From contig CAYIHX010000083.1 of NCBI GenBank assembly GCA_964363305.1, positions 1 through 8,965 of the forward strand: 8,965 nucleotides of DNA. Reading direction: 5' to 3'. Shown in pieces: positions 1 to 6,120 of the stretch (its first letter is position 1; every line of letters starts with the position of its first letter). The DNA is from CAYIHX01 sp964363305. GTDB lineage: Bacteria > Bdellovibrionota > UBA1018. The notes below the pieces were generated by a model. That model had not been told where the DNA came from and did no database searches. It saw nothing but the letters and a program-made list of their open reading frames with translations. The position numbers were made by a program, and so were the translations under genes.

Positions 1-38
1 CCTTCATCGGCGAGCTCGGCGCCAAGGTGCTGTTCTAG
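1..38 (+). CDS. 3' end of an upstream gene, possibly an outer-membrane protein (partial)
   Basis: Reading in the frame that begins at base 3 gives FIGELGAKVLF followed by a TAG stop at 36-38. Only the last 11 residues are visible, so the protein cannot be identified. A C-terminal phenylalanine at the end of an alternating hydrophobic strand is the usual BAM-recognised terminus of outer-membrane beta-barrels, which is a weak hint. The FIGEL segment also occurs close to the C-terminus of the barrel-like protein at the other end of this window (7608-8852). The stop overlaps the stop of the convergent minus-strand gene by 4 bases. The frame could also simply be open by chance over so short a stretch. 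Confidence 0.45.
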   Translation, partial: FIGELGAKVLF

Positions 39-754
39 TTTTCACTGGGGGGCGGAGCGGGGGCGACGAGCTGATGCGCGCGGGAAATGGAGATCTCGCG
101 GATCTGCTCGAATTGTGCCGAAAGTCCGGGCTGGACTGCATCCAGGAGGGAGAGCAGCACCGGCATCGGCACGGCGGCCATGCCTGATTCGTCGAGGGAG
201 AGGAAGCGCATGTTTCGGGTCATCCGGAGAAGATCCGAGCAGCCCATGCTTGTGAAAATATTCGGCGTCTCTCCGAGGCGGAGCGGACGCTCCGAGAGGC
301 GGATCTGCACGGTCCGGGTGAGTTGATCGGGTTGGGCGGGGGAGATCGCGTTCTGTTCGGTGACGACAATACGGCAGCGCCCCTCGCCGGTGATCATCCT
401 CATGCGATTGGCGCGAAAGCTGGCTCCGTCCGAAGACCGCAGCAGGGGCAGTTCTTCTTCCGCGGAGGTGAAGGCGAGGGTCCAGAGCGTGGCGGGCATC
501 GTCGGCTCGGTGATCGTCACGGACGAGTCGGTGGGGAAGGTGACGGTGGCCAGCGCTTCGTCGTTGAGCGCTGCCGCGGGGAGGGACGCGGACACGGTGG
601 CGCGCTGTCCGCTCTCGGGAGCGCTCGTGGTGAGCTGAACCCTGAGCTCGGCGCCGGGTTCCAGATGGAACGTGCCGGGCGTGGGGGAAGCCCACGACAG
701 CGTACAGGGAAGGGTGGCGAGGATCGCGACGAGCGGAAGGGGGGTTCGGAACAT
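35..754 (-). CDS. Secreted protein of unknown function (239 aa)
   Basis: I do not recognise this family. The start is the ATG at 754-752, because a strong Shine-Dalgarno (AAGGAGA, complement of 761-767) lies 6 bases upstream; the frame stays open to 826 but without such support. The N-terminus MFRTPLPLVAILATLPCTLSWA is a typical Sec signal peptide with probable cleavage at SWA-SP. The Cys inside it is preceded by Pro and does not form a lipobox, so the protein is probably soluble in the periplasm or exported. The mature part has two cysteines (in GRCRI and MGCSDL) that could form a disulfide, a beta-rich first half, a more helical region around FTSMGCSDLLRMTRNMRFL, and a proline-rich tail. 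It converges on the gene ending at 38 and diverges from the esterase gene at 905. No catalytic motif is visible. Confidence 0.8.
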   Translation of the reverse strand: MFRTPLPLVAILATLPCTLSWASPTPGTFHLEPGAELRVQLTTSAPESGQRATVSASLPAAALNDEALATVTFPTDSSVTITEPTMPATLWTLAFTSAEEELPLLRSSDGASFRANRMRMITGEGRCRIVVTEQNAISPAQPDQLTRTVQIRLSERPLRLGETPNIFTSMGCSDLLRMTRNMRFLSLDESGMAAVPMPVLLSLLDAVQPGLSAQFEQIREISISRAHQLVAPAPPPSEN

Positions 755-760
755 GGGCAA

Positions 761-767
761 TCTCCTT
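761..767 (-). promoter_or_regulatory. Shine-Dalgarno for the secreted protein gene
   Basis: Read on the minus strand this is AAGGAGA, 6 bases ahead of the ATG at 754. It is one of the best-spaced ribosome binding sites in the window and decides the start of this gene against the longer open frame reaching 826. Confidence 0.75.
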
Positions 768-809
768 GAGAAAACGGTGAGCGAGCGGACGCTCAACTCT
801 GTATCAAAT

Positions 810-839
810 TTGTCAAGAATTGGCAATGCGCGTTATAAA
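810..839 (+). promoter_or_regulatory. Predicted sigma70-type promoter for the esterase gene
   Basis: TTGTCA (810-815, -35) and TATAAA (834-839, -10) are separated by 18 bases; TTATAA at 833-838 would give 17. Transcription would begin near 846 and leave a leader of about 60 bases before the GTG at 905. A perfect TTGACA occurs at 847-852 but has only a poor -10 (around 871-876), so it is the weaker candidate. On the opposite strand the same bases contain TTGACA (816-811), so a promoter for the divergent gene may overlap here, although I see no good -10 for it. This is a consensus match by eye. Confidence 0.45.
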
Positions 840-904
840 GTGGAAATTGACAGCGTTTTCATGGTGGAAGGATTTACGGGAACACTGCTTCCCTGAGGAG
901 CCCC

Positions 905-1624
905 GTGGAAATCTTGAACCTCATGCGATCAAAAACTATTTTCCGTATTTTTATTTTGCCGTTGCTGGGTCTGGGCTTCTTCACGCCAGTCCAAGCCGCG
1001 AGCGTAAAAATCATGCCCTTGGGTGATTCCATCACCGGTTCTCCTGGCTGTTGGCGTTCGGTTTTATGGAACCGCTTACAGAGCGCGGGGTGCACCGCCA
1101 TTGATTTTGTCGGCAGCCAGACCGGTCCGGCTTGCCCGCAGGCCTATGATGAGGGGGGCGAGGGCCATGGCGGTTTCCTAGTGACCGACGTGGCCAACAA
1201 TAACCTGCTGCCAGCCTGGCTCGCTGCCGCCAACCCCGACATCGTGCTCATGCATTTTGGCACGAACGACTGTTGGAACGGTGTTTCGGTGGCCGATATC
1301 TTGGCCGCCTACACCCGGTTGGTGCGCCAAATGCGGAACAACAATCCCCGGATGAAGATTCTAGTGGCTCAGATCCTCCCCATGAGTCCGGTGCACGCGG
1401 CGGCCTGTGTGGTGGCTTTGAACGCAGCTATTCCTGCCTGGGCCGCGGACCTGAGCACGACAAAATCGCCGATCACGGTCGTGGATCAATGGACCGGATT
1501 CAACTCGGCGATCACGCCCACGGGCGATACGTTGGATGGCGTGCACCCGAACGACACGACGGGCACCCGGAAGGTCGCGGACCGATGGTATGCAGCTTTA
1601 TTGCGGTGCCAGGCACCGCAATAA
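905..1624 (+). CDS. CE3-type SGNH/GDSL esterase, secreted (probable polysaccharide deacetylase)
   Basis: This is a 239 aa serine esterase of the SGNH fold that closely resembles carbohydrate esterase family 3, whose characterised members include acetylxylan esterases. Residues 1-31 form a signal peptide ending VQA-AS. The catalytic blocks are all present: GDSITGSPGCW with Ser42, glycines in the GHGG segment (87-90), GTND with Asn121 (119-122), and DGVHPND with Asp211 and His214. It is therefore predicted active outside the cytoplasm, removing acetyl groups from a glycan; the substrate is unknown. The GTG at 905 is used because GAGGAG (895-900) lies 4 bases upstream; the ATG at 923 has no ribosome site. 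The last residues, RCQAPQ, and the stop are encoded by the palindrome at 1594-1628. The family sequence naturally ends near RWYAALL, so the tail is an addition. The acyltransferase gene follows closely. Confidence 0.9.
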   Translation: MEILNLMRSKTIFRIFILPLLGLGFFTPVQAASVKIMPLGDSITGSPGCWRSVLWNRLQSAGCTAIDFVGSQTGPACPQAYDEGGEGHGGFLVTDVANNNLLPAWLAAANPDIVLMHFGTNDCWNGVSVADILAAYTRLVRQMRNNNPRMKILVAQILPMSPVHAAACVVALNAAIPAWAADLSTTKSPITVVDQWTGFNSAITPTGDTLDGVHPNDTTGTRKVADRWYAALLRCQAPQ

Positions 1625-1628
1625 AGCT
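1594..1628. repeat. Perfect 17-bp palindrome (REP-like) containing the esterase stop codon
   Basis: The arms 1594-1610 and 1612-1628 are perfectly complementary with a single A (1611) between them. The centre is GGTGCCAGGCACC. The left arm encodes the end of the esterase and the right arm holds its TAA (1622-1624). An 18-base core (1600-1617) recurs exactly at 2448-2465 and, inverted, at 2531-2548. High symmetry, intercopy identity and position at a gene end resemble REP-type elements. No U-run follows, so it is not a standard terminator, though it would fold strongly in RNA. Confidence 0.85.
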
Positions 1629-1637
1629 TTGAGCGCG

Positions 1638-2474
1638 ATGGTCGATACGTCGTCGATGGACCTCAAACACAAAGAACAGCAGCGTCGGGCGCTCGATTCG
1701 CAGCTCAGCAGTCATGGCGGCCTGATCGGCCTGTTTGAAACCGTGCTGCGGCGCTCGAAAACCGTGACTCATGCCGTCTCCACTCTTCCGCTCTACCTGA
1801 TGGCGGTGGTGGTGGTCGGGTTGGCTCTGACTCCCTCGGTATTTGTCTTTCGGGCTATTGCACAAGCCACTGTAAATTCTAACTATTTAATAAATGTGGC
1901 GGCGCACGCGTTCGCGTTGGCGTTGGGGTTTTTCATCTATGGTTTTTCGCTGATCGTGGTCGTGCCCGTGGCCAATTTCGTGCTTCGTTCTCGCCTCATT
2001 CCTTGGCGCGGGCCCTACTATTCCTTTGGTAGCCTGCGCTGGTATATTCACAACGGTCTGACGTATCTGGTGCGCTATACCTTCCTGGAGTTCATGACCC
2101 CGACGCCGTTCTGCATCATGTATTTTCGGTGGATGGGCATGAAAATCGGCCGGGACGTGCAGCTCAATACCTCCAATATTTCAGACCCCTCGCTGATTGA
2201 AATCGGCGACCGGGCCACGATCGGCGGCTCCGCCACGATCATCGCGCACTATGCGACCTCGGGCTTCCTCATCATCGCTCCGACCCGGATCGGCGCGGGC
2301 GCGACGATCGGGCTCAAAGCCACGATCATGGGCGGGGTGACGATCGGAGATTACGCGGTGATCTTGCCTAACTCGGTGATTTTGCCCAAAACCGTGGTCC
2401 CCGCCGGAGAAATCTGGGGAGGGGTTCCCGCGCGGCGTCTGGAGATAATTGCGGTGCCAGGCACCAATAGTTAA
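1638..2474 (+). CDS. Membrane-anchored left-handed beta-helix (hexapeptide repeat) acyltransferase
   Basis: This 278 aa protein has two hydrophobic segments (residues about 50-71 and 88-114) followed by a hexapeptide-repeat domain (about 168-266). The domain carries the recurring I-G-x-x-(A/V)-x-I pattern: IGDRATIGG, IGAGATIGL, GVTIGDYAV. His204 (in IIAHYA) is in the position where such O-acyltransferases carry a catalytic His, and WGGVPARRLE is the usual closing signature. The layout is like the C-terminal part of Pls/NRPS-terminal-domain acyltransferases. It would transfer an acetyl or similar group at the cytoplasmic membrane to an unknown acceptor. The start is uncertain: ATG 1638 has only a weak GAG upstream, ATG 1656 is an alternative, and the frame is open from 1536 inside the esterase gene. 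The final residues IIAVPGTNS and the stop come from the large palindrome beginning at 2446. Confidence 0.82.
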   Translation: MVDTSSMDLKHKEQQRRALDSQLSSHGGLIGLFETVLRRSKTVTHAVSTLPLYLMAVVVVGLALTPSVFVFRAIAQATVNSNYLINVAAHAFALALGFFIYGFSLIVVVPVANFVLRSRLIPWRGPYYSFGSLRWYIHNGLTYLVRYTFLEFMTPTPFCIMYFRWMGMKIGRDVQLNTSNISDPSLIEIGDRATIGGSATIIAHYATSGFLIIAPTRIGAGATIGLKATIMGGVTIGDYAVILPNSVILPKTVVPAGEIWGGVPARRLEIIAVPGTNS

Positions 2475-2550
2475 GCAAATTAACAGTTGGTGTTTCAATA
2501 AAATACCAACTGTTAATTTGCTTAACTATTGGTGCCTGGCACCGCAATTA
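2446..2550. repeat. 105-base hairpin, BIME/REP-dimer-like inverted repeat
   Basis: The arms 2446-2491 and 2505-2550 are perfectly complementary over 46 bp. The stem extends 4 more pairs (G2492-T2504 wobble and three T-A pairs), leaving a 5-base loop at 2496-2500. Each arm contains its own small palindrome, GGTGCCAGGCACC (2453-2465) and GGTGCCTGGCACC (2531-2543), joined by an AT-rich linker. The element is therefore two head-to-head REP-like units, the arrangement called a BIME. The left arm encodes the last nine residues and the TAA (2472-2474) of the acyltransferase. It separates the esterase/acyltransferase pair from the FliFG operon and could end or stabilise the upstream transcript. There is no transposase gene in the window, so a mobiliser (for example a REP-associated tyrosine transposase) would have to act in trans. 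Confidence 0.9.
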
Positions 2551-2596
2551 CCGTAATTACTCAAGGGTGTATCACCTGTGGCCGATACTGGAGAGG

Positions 2597-4627
2597 GTGA
2601 GATTAACTCTGTTGCGGTCATTTATCCTCATGAGCCTGGTTTTCGGAGCGGCGAGCGCGGCGTTCGCGGCTCCACCTTCCGCAGCGGTAGCCGGAGCAGG
2701 GGGAAGTCCCGGCCTTTGGGCGCCGGCGCCGACTGAGTCGAGCGTGACGACCGGCCTCAACGGCGAGACCGTGGCGGTCGAGGAGATCGCGGGCCTCGAG
2801 CGCTCGATCGAGAGCCGGGTTCGTGAAATGCTCTCCAACGTCATTCAGCCAGACCAGTACGCGGTTTACGTGCAGCTGAAGATCCGCGCGGATCCGAAGC
2901 TCCTGCAGCAGTATTACGATGAGCGCTCGCTTGCCAGCATGCCCGGGCTGCCCGGCGCCGACTCGGACGGGGGCAACGCGGCCAACAACAAGCTGTATGC
3001 GCTGGTTCAGTCGAAGAAGGTCATCGTGGTGCTCGACAAGGCCGTGACCGGGGATCAGGAACTCGTCGCTAAAGATATCGTCCTGAGCAAGCTGTCGATC
3101 GACGACAAGAAGGGGGATGCGGTTGATTTCCGACGGAGCGAGATCCCCAATAGCCAGGCGCGCGCGATCGCCTCGCAGAACGAACTGAGCGCGGGCAGTG
3201 AGCCCTGGGTGAAGTGGGCGCTGGGTTTGCTGGGTGTGTGTTTGGCTATCGCCGTGAGCGTTTTGCTGTGGCAGCTCACGCTGCTGCGGGAGCGCGTCGA
3301 TTCGAAAAAAGATTTGCCTGAAACCATACTCGCGGCTCCTCCCGCGCCCCCTGCTTCGCCCGAGCCAGCCACCGAGGACGACACCGAGCGCGAGAATTCC
3401 GACGAGGCTTCGACTTTGAACGGCCCGGTCATGGAAGACAACAAGCGTGTTTCGATCGCCGAGCTCAAGGACAAAATTCTGTCATTGGCCGTTTCCCATC
3501 CGAAAGCCTGTTCCTCCGTGGCGCGTCGGCTGTTGGTGAATCGCGACGGGATGAAGCGGCTCGCCATCGTGAGCGAGGTCATCGGCTTCGAGTACACCAA
3601 GCATCTTTTTGACGCCGTGAGCCCGGGCAAGTGGAAGGCCATGGGAGAGTTTTTGCGCCAAAACCTCGACGAGGTCTCGAAGGCGCCTACCGGGCAGATC
3701 TTGCTCGAAGTGTATACCGACATGTTGGCGGAGACGATGGGTTGGGACCCGGCGAAGGAGACGAAGGAGCCCTTTGATTTCCTGATCAAGCTCTCCGAGC
3801 AGGAGCTCGGGAAGCTCATCGCCGATGAAGACCCGAACCAGGTGGCGCTGATCGCGGCTTATTGGGAGGCGGAAGACATGAGCGGCCTCCTGGGCCTGCT
3901 CAACGACTCGAACCGCAAGCAGACGCTGCTTCAGATTGCGCGACTCGATACCTTGCCGCGCGAGGTGGTCGAACAGGCCGCCAAGGGATTCGCCGATCGG
4001 CTGCAGGCCATGCGTGCGAAGAACGAGCTGCAGGTCGATGGTTCTGAGTTCGTGGCGCGCGTGTTGAGCTCGGTCGACTCGGCGGCCGAAGAAGAGCTGC
4101 TGAAATTCATCGAACGCGAAGATCCGGCGACCCGCGAAAAGCTGCGCGCGGTTTACTTCGCTTTCGACAGCATTCCTTACGTCCCGGCGGAGGTGCTTCG
4201 CCCGGTGATCGAGCAGTTTGATCCTGATCTGATCGGGAAAGCCCTCGTGGGCGCCGATGAGATGACGGTTCGCAACGTCCTGGCGCTGGTGCCGCCCAAG
4301 CAACGCGCCATTCTCGGGGACGATATCCGCATGGCGACCCAGAACGGAAGCACGCCCCGGCAGGAGATTTCCGAGTCGCGGAAGGAGCTGATTTTCGCGA
4401 TCCGAAAAGAACTTCGCGATCGCGGAATTTCGCTGTCCTCCTTGAATACGGTGCAAGAGGCCTACGAACAGGCCGAGTTCTCGCCCGCCCCACCGCCTCA
4501 GTCCGAGGCACCGACTCAATCAGGCGAGGTGATGAGTGCCTCCGCCGAGGCGATGCCCATGGAGGCCTCGCCCGCGGAAGCCGTGCCCATTGAGGTCCCG
4601 CCCGATGATTCGGAGAAAGCGGCTTAA
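2597..4627 (+). CDS. FliF C-terminal/TM/FliG fusion: inner-membrane, rotor-like protein
   Basis: This 676 aa protein appears to join a reduced FliF to a FliG. Residues 1-25 form a signal peptide (cleavage near AFA-AP). Residues 64-182 resemble the C-terminal periplasmic part of the MS-ring protein FliF: an ERSIESRVREML helix, strands YAVYVQLKI and KKVIVVLDK, and KLSIDDKKGDAVDF as counterpart of FliF's 'GFDxxRGDxVxV'. A transmembrane helix (204-230) and a Pro/acidic linker (240-280) follow. Then come FliG-like helical domains: an N/M-like segment (286-360), FliG_M with LIADEDPNQVALI (408-420, compare FliG EHPQ), and FliG_C (483-610) with ILGDDI (572-577). The C-tail is Pro/Ala/Glu-rich. Expected topology is periplasmic N-part and cytoplasmic FliG. 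In flagella FliG passes stator torque to the ring. It is first in a probable operon, 37 bases before the lipoprotein gene. Start uncertain: GTG 2597 (GGAG 3 bases upstream) gives a compact signal peptide; GTG 2567 and TTG 2612 are alternatives. Confidence 0.82.
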   Translation: MRLTLLRSFILMSLVFGAASAAFAAPPSAAVAGAGGSPGLWAPAPTESSVTTGLNGETVAVEEIAGLERSIESRVREMLSNVIQPDQYAVYVQLKIRADPKLLQQYYDERSLASMPGLPGADSDGGNAANNKLYALVQSKKVIVVLDKAVTGDQELVAKDIVLSKLSIDDKKGDAVDFRRSEIPNSQARAIASQNELSAGSEPWVKWALGLLGVCLAIAVSVLLWQLTLLRERVDSKKDLPETILAAPPAPPASPEPATEDDTERENSDEASTLNGPVMEDNKRVSIAELKDKILSLAVSHPKACSSVARRLLVNRDGMKRLAIVSEVIGFEYTKHLFDAVSPGKWKAMGEFLRQNLDEVSKAPTGQILLEVYTDMLAETMGWDPAKETKEPFDFLIKLSEQELGKLIADEDPNQVALIAAYWEAEDMSGLLGLLNDSNRKQTLLQIARLDTLPREVVEQAAKGFADRLQAMRAKNELQVDGSEFVARVLSSVDSAAEEELLKFIEREDPATREKLRAVYFAFDSIPYVPAEVLRPVIEQFDPDLIGKALVGADEMTVRNVLALVPPKQRAILGDDIRMATQNGSTPRQEISESRKELIFAIRKELRDRGISLSSLNTVQEAYEQAEFSPAPPPQSEAPTQSGEVMSASAEAMPMEASPAEAVPIEVPPDDSEKAA

Positions 4628-4664
4628 CTCCCTCCTTCGTGCGCCGATACGTGAGGTGGGGATT

Positions 4665-5513
4665 ATGCAGACCTCTTTGAATGTCATTCGTCATCGTATT
4701 GTCGGAGCCGTGGGGGTGTTGGCGCTCATGCTAGGAGCGTGCGCGCCTCGCTATTCGATCAAATCTTATCCGGAAGGGGCCACGGTCTTCGTGAAAGACG
4801 TCGTGACTCAGGAGAAGAAGCTCGTGGGTCAAACGCCCTTGCAGCTCAAGCGCACGAAGGAGATGGGTGACGTCTTCTTCCTTTCCGTCGAAAAGGATAA
4901 CTTTCATCCCAAGCAGATTTTGCTGACGCCGAAAGAGGGCGAGAACCTCACCATCACCCTGGCGCTGGAACCCCTGGCGGACGCCAAGGACGGGACGGGG
5001 AAAGAGGGCGATGGGCAGCAGCCCACTCCACCGGAGGATAAGAAGAAGCAGGAGGATCTGCTCAAGGATTTGAATCTTCGCATCGCGCTGCTCGAGAACA
5101 CGGTCGCCTTGCAGAAAGAGGCGCTGTTTAGCGGCCGCTATTCGAACGGCGGGCCTGCCCGCTTCGATCGAGACCGTCAAGACTCCGTCGTCGACAACCT
5201 TTTCAAGGCTCAGCAGCTGGTCATGCAGAAAAAATACCAGGAGGCCATGGCCGAGGTGGACAAGGCGATCCTCTCGGATGAGTACTCTCCTCAGGCTCAT
5301 TTGGTGAAGGGCACCATTTTTTATGTGACCAAGCAGTTTCAACAGGCCAAACTAGCATGGGAGCGTTCTCTTAAGATCGACCCATACAATGCGAATGCCT
5401 ACCAGTACCTCAGATTGGTTAATCGAAAGTTGGGAGTTCAGGCGCCGCCTGAACGTCCGAGCATGCTCCGCGCGCCCGCGACGGATGCGTTCAGTCGCGG
5501 CCTGCGCGAGTAG
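4665..5513 (+). CDS. PEGA-TPR outer-membrane lipoprotein
   Basis: This 282 aa lipoprotein has a lipobox LGAC with Cys26; Ala at +2 favours sorting to the outer membrane. Residues 29-102 form a PEGA domain (SYPEGATVFV ... GQTPLQL), a small beta-fold common in surface lipoproteins that probably binds cell wall or partner proteins. A charged Gly/Pro linker (103-124) leads to a likely coiled coil (125-154, DLLKDLNLRIALLENTVALQ). At least two TPR-like repeats follow (about 175-256: YQEAMAEVDKAI, then FQQAKLAWERSLKIDPYNANAY), which usually dock proteins. ATG 4665 is supported by GAGGTGG (4653-4659) 5 bases upstream and by the lipobox position; the frame is open back to 4536 inside the previous gene but that part is not protein-like. 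It lies 37 bases after the FliFG fusion gene and overlaps the following barrel gene by 29 bases, so the three are probably cotranscribed. It is a good candidate for an assembly or linker factor. Confidence 0.87.
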   Translation: MQTSLNVIRHRIVGAVGVLALMLGACAPRYSIKSYPEGATVFVKDVVTQEKKLVGQTPLQLKRTKEMGDVFFLSVEKDNFHPKQILLTPKEGENLTITLALEPLADAKDGTGKEGDGQQPTPPEDKKKQEDLLKDLNLRIALLENTVALQKEALFSGRYSNGGPARFDRDRQDSVVDNLFKAQQLVMQKKYQEAMAEVDKAILSDEYSPQAHLVKGTIFYVTKQFQQAKLAWERSLKIDPYNANAYQYLRLVNRKLGVQAPPERPSMLRAPATDAFSRGLRE

Positions 5514-6120
5514 TTTCGCTTTTTTTCTCCTTTTTTTGAGCGCGCCCGCCTTCGCCGTTCCCATCTCGATCGGCTTGAAAGGGGGGGTGTCGACTTACTC
5601 CGTCCAGGCCGGGACCACCTACGCTGGCTCCACCGACCTGGGTTTCGACTTCCGGCCTCAGATCAATTTCGACTGGGATCAGGTCAATCTCGCATTGGAT
5701 TTTTTCTTTCAAGGCCGCATTGGCTCCGCCATCGGCGCGTTTCCGCTCAGTCGATTCGGCACGGGCGTTTATTACTATCCTTTGGGCCTCGGTCTGTACC
5801 GGAGCATTCTGGATAACGGGGTCACCGTCACTCAGAATCGATTGGCGCCTTTCATCACGGGACAGGTGCTCTTCGCCTCGGTCGCGATCACGGATATCAG
5901 CGACACGACGAATCCGGTCTCGTTCAACGCCTTATCGGTGAACTTTCAGCTCGGCGGCGGGCTCGAATTCCCGGTGGGAGAGAATTTCTCGCTGATCGCG
6001 GAGCTGATCTACGAGCGGACGCTGATGGGTGGTTCGACGGCGAGTTCGGATTCGAGCAGCAGCAGCGGCATCGTCGTCGAGGGCTTCAATGGCCTTATAG
6101 GGATCACTATTCACCCTTAG
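5485..6120 (+). CDS. Small outer-membrane beta-barrel-like protein (211 aa)
   Basis: The N-terminus MRSVAACASSFAFFLLFLSAPAFA is a signal peptide cleaved before VPIS. The mature part (about 187 aa) is a run of alternating polar/hydrophobic, aromatic-rich strands (ISIGLKGGVSTYSV, LGFDFRPQINFDW, VNLALDFFFQGRI, GTGVYYYPLGLGLY, VNFQLGGGLEF, FSLIAELIYERTLM, GFNGLIGITIHP) with Ser/Thr-rich turns. This fits an 8-stranded outer-membrane barrel. The exact family is not recognised and the C-terminus is Pro, not aromatic. ATG 5485 is chosen because it begins the signal peptide. It lies inside the 3' end of the lipoprotein gene (29-base overlap) with no clear ribosome site, suggesting translational coupling. 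The signal peptide region carries two T7 runs (5520-5543). The 3' end overlaps the convergent VWA gene by 14 bases. Confidence 0.82.
   Translation: MRSVAACASSFAFFLLFLSAPAFAVPISIGLKGGVSTYSVQAGTTYAGSTDLGFDFRPQINFDWDQVNLALDFFFQGRIGSAIGAFPLSRFGTGVYYYPLGLGLYRSILDNGVTVTQNRLAPFITGQVLFASVAITDISDTTNPVSFNALSVNFQLGGGLEFPVGENFSLIAELIYERTLMGGSTASSDSSSSSGIVVEGFNGLIGITIHP

Noticed and set aside
1536..1637. N-terminal extension of the acyltransferase gene into the esterase gene
   Set aside because: It is a reading of the esterase 3' end and the palindrome in another frame, with no ribosome site. Translation from 1638 or 1656 gives the usual family layout.
1594..2550. A complete insertion sequence or transposon bounded by the two palindromes
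   Set aside because: The DNA between them encodes an acyltransferase, not a transposase; there are no target-site duplications that I can identify, so repeat-flanked gene is as far as the sequence goes.
1594..2550. CRISPR array
   Set aside because: There are only three core copies, one inverted, with irregular spacing and no spacer-repeat periodicity.
3482..4519. A 345-codon open frame on the minus strand opposite the FliFG fusion gene
   Set aside because: It is rich in Arg, His, Leu and Gln, as expected of antisense high-GC coding DNA, and has no signal, domain or ribosome site. The sense frame has clear FliG-like domains.
4536..4664. N-terminal extension of the lipoprotein gene
   Set aside because: It overlaps the end of the FliFG fusion gene, is an Arg/Pro-rich out-of-frame reading, and would displace the lipobox; the ATG at 4665 has a proper ribosome site.
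5506..5526. Terminator-like GCGA...TCGC followed by a T7 run after the lipoprotein stop
   Set aside because: The stem is only 4 bp and lies inside the signal-peptide coding region of the next gene of the operon; the T-run is explained by Phe codons.
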